This document shows, one piece after another, positions 24,612 to 32,181 of a DNA stretch of 34,334 nucleotides. The position numbers and the translations under genes are program-made. This DNA is from CAVPTL01 sp963708725. GTDB lineage: Bacteria; Actinomycetota; Thermoleophilia; Gaiellales; JAICJC01. Numbering within the stretch: the first letter of the stretch is position 1; every line of letters begins with the position of its first letter. The stretch lies in NCBI GenBank assembly GCA_963708725.1, contig CAVPTL010000001.1, forward strand, positions 1-34,334, given 5' to 3'. The notes below the pieces were generated by a model, which was given only the letters and a program-made list of their open reading frames with translations, did no database searches and was not told where the DNA came from.

Positions 24612-25582
24612 GCCTTCACCCGTGGGTCAAGCTTGAAATAGAGCAGATCGGCGATGAAGTTCGCCACGATCACGATGATGGTGAATAACAAGAAAATCCC
24701 CTGCAAAACGGCGTAATCATGGGCGTTGATGGCATCGACAGTGGCGAGTCCGATACCGGGGTAGGAGAACACGTATTCGACGACGATCTGACCGGCCACG
24801 ACATACCCGAGGGAGAGCGCGATCAGGGTGACCAGGGGCAGCATCGCGTTTCGAAACGCGTGGCGCCACACGATCAGCGAGTTCTTGAGGCCCTTGGCCC
24901 GGGCCGTCAGGATGTAGTCCTCGCCCAGCGTCTCGAGCATCGAGGAGCGCACCACCAGGGCGTACTCGCCGTACAGCCCAAGCCCCAGTACCAGCGCGGG
25001 TAGCGCGAGGTGCTCACCGCGATCCGAGATCGTGGTCCAAAGCGACGTCGGCCCAAGGATGCCGAGGGTGTTCGACTGGATTCCTGCGACCGGCAGAGCC
25101 AACGGGATCGCGATGTAGAAGATCACCAAAAGGCCAATCCACTGGGTCGGCATCGCGTAGAACGTCAGCGCGGTCCACGTATTCGACCCGTCTAACCAGG
25201 TGCTTCGCCGCCAGGCCGCAATCACCCCCGAGATGATCCCCAGGATCACCGAGATCAACGTGCCGACAACCAGCATCGGCAGCGTGTTGAGCAATGGCTG
25301 CTTGATCTCGTCCCACACCGGGCGGTTGGTGATCACCGAGGTGCCGAGATCGCCATGCCCGAGCCGGTCGAGGTAGATCACATACTGCTGCCACTTGGAC
25401 TTGTCGAGGCCGTACTGCTTGACGATCGTCTCGCGAAACTGCTTGGTGCAGTGCTGGCAGCGCAGCCCGGAGACTGCGCTGCCAGGCAGCGCTCGGAACA
25501 GCAGGAAGTTGATCGTGAGCGCCACGAAAATCGTGACGATCGCAAACAGCGTCCGTTTGATCAGATAGTCGGCGTTCCTCAC
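24608..25582 (-). CDS. Peptide ABC transporter permease (OppB/DppB type)
   Basis: A 324-residue inner-membrane protein with six helices. The N-terminal KRTLFAIVTIFVALTINFLLFRALPG is characteristic of the DppB/OppB family. The EAA loop with ARAKGLKNSLIVWRHAFRNAMLP lies at about residues 225-247. An unusual CQHC pair lies in the first periplasmic loop (about residues 41-44). It starts with GTG, 4 bases after the binding-protein gene. Confidence 0.93.
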   Translation of the reverse strand: MRNADYLIKRTLFAIVTIFVALTINFLLFRALPGSAVSGLRCQHCTKQFRETIVKQYGLDKSKWQQYVIYLDRLGHGDLGTSVITNRPVWDEIKQPLLNTLPMLVVGTLISVILGIISGVIAAWRRSTWLDGSNTWTALTFYAMPTQWIGLLVIFYIAIPLALPVAGIQSNTLGILGPTSLWTTISDRGEHLALPALVLGLGLYGEYALVVRSSMLETLGEDYILTARAKGLKNSLIVWRHAFRNAMLPLVTLIALSLGYVVAGQIVVEYVFSYPGIGLATVDAINAHDYAVLQGIFLLFTIIVIVANFIADLLYFKLDPRVKA

Positions 25583-25586
25583 TCGC

Positions 25587-27281
25587 TCACGAGGTCGTCT
25601 GGTGTGGACTGGTGTAGTAGCACTTGCAGTAGGCGTTCAGATCGGGCTCGAAGCCGGTCCACTGCTTGTCGCTGGCGGTGACCAGGTCCTCGTCGACCAG
25701 CTGGATATACGGCCGGTCGTTGTGGATCTGCTGCTCCATCTTGAAGATCAGGGCCTGGCGCTGCTTGAAGTTCACCAGCGTCGCCTGCTTGGTGTACCAC
25801 TTGTCGAACTGGGGATTGTCGTAGCCGGTATCGCTCCAGTTCAGCCACTGCGACTTGGTCATGTACGACATCTGGGCGTCGGGATCGATGTACTCGGCCC
25901 AGTCCCACATCGCCAGGTCGAACTTGGTGTAGTTGCCGGCGTATTCGTACTGGGTCGCCGCCGCAGTGTCACCACCGGCGAACTCGTGGATCTTCACCCC
26001 GGCCTTGAGCCAGCCGTTGGCGATGATCTGGAACTGGCGGTCGCTGTTGAAGTCGAGGCTTCCCGGCACCATCAGGTCGTAGGACATCTCGTGCGCCGGC
26101 TGGGCGTACTTGCCGGTGGTGGCCGGAATCTCGCGAATCCCGTCGGAATTCTTCTTGTATCCGAGTGAATCGAGGATCTGGTTGGCCTTGGCGATGTCGT
26201 AGGGCAGCGGCTTGATCGACGGATCGAGCCAGACCGTTGACTGGCTCGAGATGTTGTTCGCCCACGGCGTGGCATAGCCGGCGTAGACGATGTTCACGAT
26301 CTGGTTTCGATCGGTCGCGTACTCGAGGGCCTCTCTGACCTTCGGATCGAGCAGTTCGCGGTTCTTGGGCTTGACCGGGTTGGAGTTGAACGTGATGTTC
26401 GTGACCTCCGACGACGGCGCGCTGTACACCGTGTACCGGCTATCGCCCTTGATCGAGCTGACGGCGTTATAGGGCACCTGATCGACGAAGTCGAGGTTGC
26501 TCGACTCCATGTCCGCGATCTCGGTGGTTGCGTTGGTGTAGTACACCATCGCGACCGCCTGGGCATGGGACTTCGGGCCGTAGAAGTACGGGTTGGGCTT
26601 GAACACCGTGGTGCCCTTGGAAGCGTAGGAGCTGATGTAGTACGCGCCCCCGGCGACCGTCGGCAGGTGGTCCTGAGGCTGGAAGGTCTTCAGATTCTTG
26701 CCGTTGTTACCGGTGTACTTGCTCCACACGTGCTCGGGCAACACCCAGAACTGTTCGAGCTGGGACAGCACGTTTCCGACCGCCGTGTCGTAATGGATCA
26801 CGAGTGTGGTCGCGTTCGGGGCATCCATGCTGGTGACATGGGTCAGCGCCGCGGCGACCAGCGCAGTCGCACCGTTCTTGTACTTGAGGATCGTGTTGCC
26901 GGTCCAGGCCGCATCTTCGGCGGTCAACGGCTTGCCATCCGACCATTTGGCGCCGGGCTTGAGCTTGAACGTCCAGGTCTTACCATCGGACGAGGTCGTC
27001 CAGCTTGTCGCCCAATCGCCTTCGAGCTTCGGACCCGTCGCTCCCGGTCCGTACTGCACAAGCTGGGGATACTCCATCACGAAGGCGTTGTAGGACTGGG
27101 ACTCGATCGCCGTGAAGGGATTGAGCGAGTCGATGATGTTGATCGTGCCAACGCGCAGGATGCCACCGCTGGTGCTGCCTCCCCCGCCCCCGCCGCCACT
27201 GGCCGCACCGCCTCCGCAGCCGGTCATCGCAAACAGCGCGACGACGATTCCAACGACAGGTAACAGGGTGCGCATCCTCAT
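25587..27281 (-). CDS. Peptide/nickel-type substrate-binding lipoprotein (SBP family 5)
   Basis: A 564-residue extracytoplasmic receptor that captures the substrate and gives it to the permease. It is a lipoprotein: an N-terminal hydrophobic stretch ends at AMTGC, so Cys22 should be lipidated, followed by a Gly/Ser-rich spacer (about residues 23-40). The family-5 fold is recognisable from GTINIIDSLNPFTA, WTFKLKPGAKWSDGKPLTAEDA and the VREALEYATDRNQIVN segment. GAGGGAG precedes the ATG, which overlaps the creatininase stop (ATGA). The ligand cannot be read from sequence. Oligopeptides are most common for this family. Confidence 0.93.
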   Translation of the reverse strand: MRMRTLLPVVGIVVALFAMTGCGGGAASGGGGGGGSTSGGILRVGTINIIDSLNPFTAIESQSYNAFVMEYPQLVQYGPGATGPKLEGDWATSWTTSSDGKTWTFKLKPGAKWSDGKPLTAEDAAWTGNTILKYKNGATALVAAALTHVTSMDAPNATTLVIHYDTAVGNVLSQLEQFWVLPEHVWSKYTGNNGKNLKTFQPQDHLPTVAGGAYYISSYASKGTTVFKPNPYFYGPKSHAQAVAMVYYTNATTEIADMESSNLDFVDQVPYNAVSSIKGDSRYTVYSAPSSEVTNITFNSNPVKPKNRELLDPKVREALEYATDRNQIVNIVYAGYATPWANNISSQSTVWLDPSIKPLPYDIAKANQILDSLGYKKNSDGIREIPATTGKYAQPAHEMSYDLMVPGSLDFNSDRQFQIIANGWLKAGVKIHEFAGGDTAAATQYEYAGNYTKFDLAMWDWAEYIDPDAQMSYMTKSQWLNWSDTGYDNPQFDKWYTKQATLVNFKQRQALIFKMEQQIHNDRPYIQLVDEDLVTASDKQWTGFEPDLNAYCKCYYTSPHQTTS

Positions 27282-28159
27282 AGCTGATCTCCCTCGGTTG
27301 AACGCTGGTTTGGCCGAAGCCGGGTCATGGCTCCGTCATGGTGGTCACGCCCGGGCCGCGGTTCGCGGTGGGCGATGTCATCGATGTATGTACCGATCTC
27401 CTTGACCGCCTGGGCGAGCCACAGCTCGCCCTTCTCGCGGGTGCCGGCGGTCGCATCACCCATTACCCCAGACTCGGTCCATCCGCTCCATTGTCCCTTG
27501 ATCGAGAGCGGACCGTCGTTCCAATCCATCCACGCATGCTCCGAGCCCCAGTCGGGAATCTCGCGCACGGCCTTGTCCATCTGCACCAGCTCGGGTCGAA
27601 TCGCCAGGTAGAGCGACGTCTCGAGCTCGCAGGCGTGTGCGATCCCGCCGGGGACCGGCGAGTCGCGCGTCTCGGCCAGCAACTTGACCGACTCTGGCCC
27701 CGACAGGTACCAAAACGCTCCGGCAATCGCATGCGGATGCTCGACCATCAAGAGCCGCGCCGCCATCTCGACCAGCGGCACGTTGGAGCCGTGCCCGTTG
27801 ACGAACAGGATCCGGTTGAAGCCGTGGTGAACCAGGCTGCGGCCGATATCGAGCAGATGGTCGACGAAGGTCTTCCAGTCGATCGTGATCGACCCGGGGA
27901 ACTGCATGTGGTGCGGCGTATACCCGTGTGTGACGGTGGGAAGCAGCAAGGAGTTAGCGCGGCGCGACAACACCGCCTGCTCGGCAAGCGTCTCGGCGAT
28001 CACAACGTCGGTGTCAATCGGGAGGTGATAGCCATGGTCCTCGAGCGTGGCCACCGGGATCAGACACACCGGATCGCGCCGCGCCCACTGAGCGACCTCA
28101 GGCCACGTCAGCTGGGCATAGCGGTGACTTGTCGAGAGCTCGGCGGCCTCAGAACTCAT
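27278..28159 (-). CDS. Creatininase-family amidohydrolase
   Basis: A 293-residue metal-dependent hydrolase. Family metal-site motifs are seen: ATLEDHGYHLPIDTD (Glu40, His42 and Asp51 probable ligands), NGHGSN at 121-126 and HACELETSL at about 175-183. The family includes creatinine amidohydrolase, MftE-type peptidases and enzymes cleaving cyclic or linear amides. The substrate is unknown here. ATG 28159 is chosen from the family N-terminus. It overlaps the end of the C45 hydrolase gene by 11 bases and lies just upstream of the receptor gene, so it probably acts on the imported compound. Confidence 0.9.
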   Translation of the reverse strand: MSSEAAELSTSHRYAQLTWPEVAQWARRDPVCLIPVATLEDHGYHLPIDTDVVIAETLAEQAVLSRRANSLLLPTVTHGYTPHHMQFPGSITIDWKTFVDHLLDIGRSLVHHGFNRILFVNGHGSNVPLVEMAARLLMVEHPHAIAGAFWYLSGPESVKLLAETRDSPVPGGIAHACELETSLYLAIRPELVQMDKAVREIPDWGSEHAWMDWNDGPLSIKGQWSGWTESGVMGDATAGTREKGELWLAQAVKEIGTYIDDIAHREPRPGRDHHDGAMTRLRPNQRSTEGDQL

Positions 28160-29162
28160 ACACCTGCTCCTGCGAATCGCATGGGTTTCCGCGCCCGTAG
28201 GTGACCCTGCCGGTGGTGACATCGGCGATCACCCAAAACACCGTTTTCGAGCTGTTGCCGGCGCTGACATGCCGACAGACCGCGTCGGGGGCGTCGGTAT
28301 GGTCGGACAGCGCAGCGCGCAGACGACCAGCCGTGATGTCTCCCGCTGCGAGCCATTCGAGTGCGCGACGATATCGCACATCCGAGCGGGATGCGTACTC
28401 GAGGTCACCCTCGTAGGACCGCATCCGCTCGTTCACGTAGTGGTTTGTGTGGGCCAATGTGCCCGATGCGCCGGGTGTGACGAGCTCGGCATCGGTGGCT
28501 GAGCCCTCGACGTTCACGACCCCACCGTCGCGGTGGCTGAGCACGTTGTTGTACGACGACGCCCGGCGGGGATGCAACGCCGCCGCCACCGCGGCGTCGA
28601 GGGTCGCAGAGCGCACCATGTCGCGCACCTGCAGCAGCCGCGGAATCCCGATGCGGTTGTCGTTGGGCGACAGCTCGTTGCCGGTGAGCGCGAGCCCGGC
28701 ACTGTTGAAGCCGACGCTGATCCACGGCCCGATGCCGAAGGTCAGCACCACGGGATCTCCGGGAACGTGCCACTCGATCGCGACCAGATCGTCCTCGACC
28801 CGCGGATCGAGATCGTTGTTATGCGCCACCCACAGGTGCCCGTCGGCCGTCGCCGGCGGGCATGCAACCAGGTCGGTACAGCGACCCTCGGTTCCATCCT
28901 CGCCACTCAGCTCCTCAATGCCTGCCGCGAACACCGCCGCCGGTTCGGCCCCCGCGCCCTCCGCCACGCCGTCGAGCTCCTCGATCAGCCATGGCAGCTC
29001 GGCCGCGGTGACCTCACGGTATGCCTGCGCCGAGTCCAGATCGGCTGCCGACATCATCGCCGCGCGGGCGCGCACGCTCACCGAGGTGGCTTCACCGATC
29101 TGGCGGCCGACATCGCGGTGTGATCCCTCGACGCGAATCAGCGGGATTGGCGGGGGCGTCAT
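28149..29162 (-). CDS. C45-family autoproteolytic acyltransferase/hydrolase
   Basis: A 337-residue Ntn-hydrolase of the family that contains isopenicillin-N acyltransferase. Such enzymes cleave themselves before a cysteine that then attacks amide bonds. Here the cysteine is probably Cys95 in EGRCTDLVA, followed by the typical WVAHNNDLDP and GFNSAGLALTGNEL segments and by HTNHY at about residues 237-241. The ATG at 29162 overlaps the stop of the PASTA gene (ATGA). The role may be hydrolysis of an N-acyl amide or an unusual peptide. I see no signal peptide, so it should act in the cytoplasm after uptake. Confidence 0.88.
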   Translation of the reverse strand: MTPPPIPLIRVEGSHRDVGRQIGEATSVSVRARAAMMSAADLDSAQAYREVTAAELPWLIEELDGVAEGAGAEPAAVFAAGIEELSGEDGTEGRCTDLVACPPATADGHLWVAHNNDLDPRVEDDLVAIEWHVPGDPVVLTFGIGPWISVGFNSAGLALTGNELSPNDNRIGIPRLLQVRDMVRSATLDAAVAAALHPRRASSYNNVLSHRDGGVVNVEGSATDAELVTPGASGTLAHTNHYVNERMRSYEGDLEYASRSDVRYRRALEWLAAGDITAGRLRAALSDHTDAPDAVCRHVSAGNSSKTVFWVIADVTTGRVTYGRGNPCDSQEQVYEF

Positions 29163-29449
29163 CGCCCCACCCGCAGCACGAGTACAGAGTCGCGGGTGTA
29201 GTAGCCGTCGAATCCGACCCCGTTGATCTGCGCCACCCGACCGCGAGGCGCCCAGCTCACCCGCTGGACGTCGATGCGAACGTTTCCTGCCTGCCGCAGC
29301 CGCGCGGTGGCGTCGGCCAGCCGCATGCCGACCACGTCGGGGGCGGAGTACGGGGTCGGCTTGATCGGCCCCGCATGGCCTCCGATCCAAAGGGCGCCGG
29401 CGGCGGCCACGAACGCCACCGCCGCCACGACCATCGCCGCAATCCGCAT
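29159..29449 (-). CDS. Small membrane-anchored single-PASTA-domain protein
   Basis: A 96-residue protein: a hydrophobic anchor or uncleaved signal (about residues 5-24), then one PASTA domain (about 35-95, with APDVVGMRLADATARLRQAG). PASTA domains are otherwise found as tandem repeats on penicillin-binding proteins and Ser/Thr kinases, where some bind muropeptides or beta-lactams. A free single copy as the first gene of an uptake operon is unusual. TATCGT ends 7 bases before the ATG, so it is probably leaderless. Confidence 0.75.
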   Translation of the reverse strand: MRIAAMVVAAVAFVAAAGALWIGGHAGPIKPTPYSAPDVVGMRLADATARLRQAGNVRIDVQRVSWAPRGRVAQINGVGFDGYYTRDSVLVLRVGR

Positions 29450-29456
29450 TCGGGGA

Positions 29457-29486
29457 ACGATACGCGCACATCTTGTGTCCTGACAA
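29457..29486 (-). promoter_or_regulatory. Promoter of the ten-gene uptake/hydrolase operon
   Basis: On the minus strand TTGTCA (29486-29481) and TATCGT (29462-29457) are separated by 18 bases, and the first ATG follows 7 bases later. This is the best -35/-10 pair in the window. Confidence 0.55.
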
Positions 29487-29487
29487 G

Positions 29488-29499
29488 TGGTATAGATCT
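29488..29499 (+). promoter_or_regulatory. Probable GntR/HutC-type operator
   Basis: TGGTATAGATCT matches 10 of 12 bases of TGGTATAGACCA, the site I recall for the mycobacterial HutC-subfamily regulator PhnF, and resembles DasR/NagR sites. It overlaps the presumed -10 (TATAGA, 29491-29496) of the regulator gene and lies 1 base upstream of the -35 of the divergent operon. One bound repressor could control both. Confidence 0.6.
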
Positions 29500-29503
29500 C
29501 ACG

Positions 29504-30247
29504 ATGTGCGCTTCCGCCACGCGGGTCACACCGCGCTCGGTACCGCGATACCGCCAAGCAGCGGACCAACTGGCCCAGCAGATCACCACCGGCGAGCTGC
29601 CACCTCACTCGCGGCTCTCGAGCGAGCGCGCGATCGCCGACGAGTTCGGGCTGTCGCGCATGACCGCCCGCCAGGCGGTGGAGCTGTTGGTGCGTCGCGG
29701 CGTCGTGTACCGCCGCCCCGGAGCCGGCACATTCGTGTCCCCGCCTCGGATTGTGCACACGCTGCAACGGCTGGCAGGGTTCTCGGAACAGATGCGCGCG
29801 CAGGGGATCGAGCCGGCCGGGCGGGTGCTCTGCCTCGAGCTCACCGATGACCTCGGAGCCGACGTGCGCGAGGCGCTCGAACTCGATGGCGACCAGCACG
29901 CATGGCTGCTTCGCCGGATCCGATTCGGCGACGGCGAGCCGTTGCTGCTGGAAACGTCGTACGTTCCCGACTCCGTCTGCCCAGGCCTGGGTGTACATGA
30001 CCTGGCTGGACAGTCGCTGTACGGCCTGATGGCCGCGACCTTTGGCATACATCCAGCACATGCGCACGAGGCGATCGAGCCGACCACGCTCGAGGCCGTG
30101 GACGCCCGCCACCTTGGCACCCGGCCGGGGACGCCGGCGATCCGCGTTTGCCGCACCGCGTTTACCGAGGGCCGCCAGGCCGTCGAGTACGCGATCGACC
30201 TCTACCGCGGCGATCGGGCACGGTTCGAGATCGACCTCAGGACTTAG
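29504..30247 (+). CDS. GntR-family regulator (HutC/UTRA type)
   Basis: A 247-residue transcription factor. The winged helix-turn-helix is at about residues 14-78 (LSSERAIADEFGLSRMTARQAVELLVRRGVVYRRPGAGTFV region). A UTRA ligand-binding domain covers about 90-245, with LLLETSYVPDSVCPGL and AIRVCRTAFTEGRQAVEYAIDLYRGDR. It is divergent from the uptake operon, with an operator-like site between, so it very likely represses that operon and itself until its effector binds. The ATG lies 7 bases after the -10, suggesting a leaderless mRNA. The stop overlaps the convergent thrS by 11 bases. Confidence 0.92.
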   Translation: MCASATRVTPRSVPRYRQAADQLAQQITTGELPPHSRLSSERAIADEFGLSRMTARQAVELLVRRGVVYRRPGAGTFVSPPRIVHTLQRLAGFSEQMRAQGIEPAGRVLCLELTDDLGADVREALELDGDQHAWLLRRIRFGDGEPLLLETSYVPDSVCPGLGVHDLAGQSLYGLMAATFGIHPAHAHEAIEPTTLEAVDARHLGTRPGTPAIRVCRTAFTEGRQAVEYAIDLYRGDRARFEIDLRT

Positions 30248-32150
30248 CGGCGACCTCGGCCAGGAGCCGGTCGGTCAGGTCCACCAGCGGGGTCGCGCCG
30301 AGATTGCCCTCGTTGCGGCGGCGCACCGACACTTCGCCCGATTCGACCTCACGATCGCCGACCACCAGGATGTACGGGGTGCGCTGGTGCTCGGCGTCGG
30401 CGATCTTTCGCCCCATCGACTCACTGCGGACGTCGATCTCGGCCCGCAGTCCGGCTGCCCGCAGCGCCTCCACGACCTCGTTTCCGTAGTCGACGTGGCG
30501 ATCGGCGACCGCCAGCACCGTCACCTGTACCGGTGACAGCCACAGCGGAAACGCCCCGGCGTAGTGCTCGATCAGGATCGCGATGAACCGTTCGAAGGAG
30601 CCGAACAGGGCGCGGTGCACCATGGCCGGGCGGTGCTCGGCGTTGTCGCTGCCGATGTAGGAGATGCCGAACCGCTCGGGCATCTGGAAGTCGAGCTGGA
30701 TCGTGCCCATCTGCCACGACCGGCCGATCGAGTCTGACATGTGAAGGTCGATCTTCGGCCCGTAGAAGGCCCCGTCGCCCTCGTTCAGCTCGTACTCGAC
30801 CCCGGCACGTTCGAGCGCCTTGCGCAGCGCGCCTTCGGCGTCGTCCCACAGCTCGTCCGAGCCGATCCGCTTGGCGGGGCGGGTCGAGAGCTCGAGCCGC
30901 ATGTCGAGGTCGAAGGTGTCGTAGATCACGCCGGCCAGCTCGAGGCAGCCGATCACCTCGTCCTCGATCTGATCGTGGGTGCAGAAGATGTGCGCATCGT
31001 CCTGGGTGATGTGGCGAACGCGGGTGAGCCCGTGCAGCGTGCCGGAGGGCTCGTGGCGATGCACCAGACCCTGCTCTGACAGTCGCATCGGAAGGTCTCG
31101 GTAGCTTCGCTGGCCGTCGCCGAAGATGAAGATGTGGCCGGGGCAGTTCATCGGTTTCAACCCGAACTCACCGTTTTCGACCTCGGTGAAGTACATGTTC
31201 TCGCGGTAGGCCTCCCAGTGGCCCGAGGTCTTCCACACGTCGACGTTGTAGATGATCGGCGTGCGCACCTCCTGGTAGCCGCGTTCGAGGTTGAGCGAGC
31301 GCCACAGCGTGGTCAGCTCGTTCCAGATCACCATCCCCTTGGGGTGCCAAAACGGTGATCCTGGCGACGTCTCCGAGAACTGGAACAGGTCGAGCTCGCG
31401 GCCGATCCGGCGGTGATCGCGCTTCATCGCCTCTTCCATCCGCTGCAGGTACTCATCGAGGCCGGCCTGGTCGAAAAAGGCGGTGCCGTAGATGCGAGTG
31501 AGCATCGGCTTTTGGGAATCGCCACGCCAGTACGCCCCGGCGAGCGACTGGAGCTTGAAGGCCTTGATCGGCTTGGTCGTCTGCAGGTGCGGACCGCGGC
31601 AGAGATCCTCAAAGCCGTCCTGGGTGTAGAGGCTGATGTCGCCCTCGGGCAGCGCCTCAACCAGCTCGAGCTTGTACGGCTGGTGCTCGGCGGCAAAGCG
31701 TCGCTCGAGCTCTGACTTCGACACCCCGTCGGTGCGCACGAATGGATGCTCGGTCTTGAGGATCTTTCGCATCTCGGCGTCGATCCGATCCAGATCGTCG
31801 GCCGACACCGGCTCGGGGAACTCGAAGTCGTAGTAGAAGCCGTCGGCGATTGCGGGGCCGATCGCAACCTTGGTGCCGGGCCACAGATGCATGACCGCTT
31901 CGGCCATGACGTGCGCGGTCGAGTGCCGCAGGACCGCCAACGCCTCGGGGTCGCGGGCGGTCAGTACGCGCACAGAATCGCCGTCTGAGAGCGGCGTGCG
32001 GACGTCTCGAACCTCTCCTCCGACCTCGACCGCCACGGCCGCCTGAGCCAACCGGGGACCGATCGCCTGGGCGGCGTCGAGTCCGGTCGCGCCATCGGCG
32101 AGTTCGATCGCTGTGCCGTCGGGGAGGGAGACTTGCATGACGTGGAGCAT
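30237..32150 (-). CDS. thrS: Threonyl-tRNA synthetase
   Basis: Charges tRNA-Thr and edits mischarged Ser. The order is TGS domain (about residues 1-65, VSLPDGTAIELADGATG), editing domain with HSTAHVMAEAV (about 75-85), catalytic core with MNCPGHIFIFG (zinc Cys, about 337-347), RVRHITQDDAHIF (motif 2 region) and motif 3 PAMVHRALFGSFERF, and a C-terminal anticodon-binding domain (about 540-637). ATG 32150 has GGGA five bases before it; ATG 32138 is the alternative. The gene is single, divergent from the kinase gene. Confidence 0.97.
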   Translation of the reverse strand: MLHVMQVSLPDGTAIELADGATGLDAAQAIGPRLAQAAVAVEVGGEVRDVRTPLSDGDSVRVLTARDPEALAVLRHSTAHVMAEAVMHLWPGTKVAIGPAIADGFYYDFEFPEPVSADDLDRIDAEMRKILKTEHPFVRTDGVSKSELERRFAAEHQPYKLELVEALPEGDISLYTQDGFEDLCRGPHLQTTKPIKAFKLQSLAGAYWRGDSQKPMLTRIYGTAFFDQAGLDEYLQRMEEAMKRDHRRIGRELDLFQFSETSPGSPFWHPKGMVIWNELTTLWRSLNLERGYQEVRTPIIYNVDVWKTSGHWEAYRENMYFTEVENGEFGLKPMNCPGHIFIFGDGQRSYRDLPMRLSEQGLVHRHEPSGTLHGLTRVRHITQDDAHIFCTHDQIEDEVIGCLELAGVIYDTFDLDMRLELSTRPAKRIGSDELWDDAEGALRKALERAGVEYELNEGDGAFYGPKIDLHMSDSIGRSWQMGTIQLDFQMPERFGISYIGSDNAEHRPAMVHRALFGSFERFIAILIEHYAGAFPLWLSPVQVTVLAVADRHVDYGNEVVEALRAAGLRAEIDVRSESMGRKIADAEHQRTPYILVVGDREVESGEVSVRRRNEGNLGATPLVDLTDRLLAEVAAKS

Positions 32151-32169
32151 ACAAATCCCGCCCCGCTGG

Positions 32170-32175
32170 TACGCT
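32170..32175 (+). promoter_or_regulatory. Probable -10 box of the histidine kinase gene (leaderless)
   Basis: TACGCT lies 6 bases before GTG 32182. This geometry recurs across the window and supports the GTG start. Confidence 0.4.
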
Positions 32176-32181
32176 CGGTGG

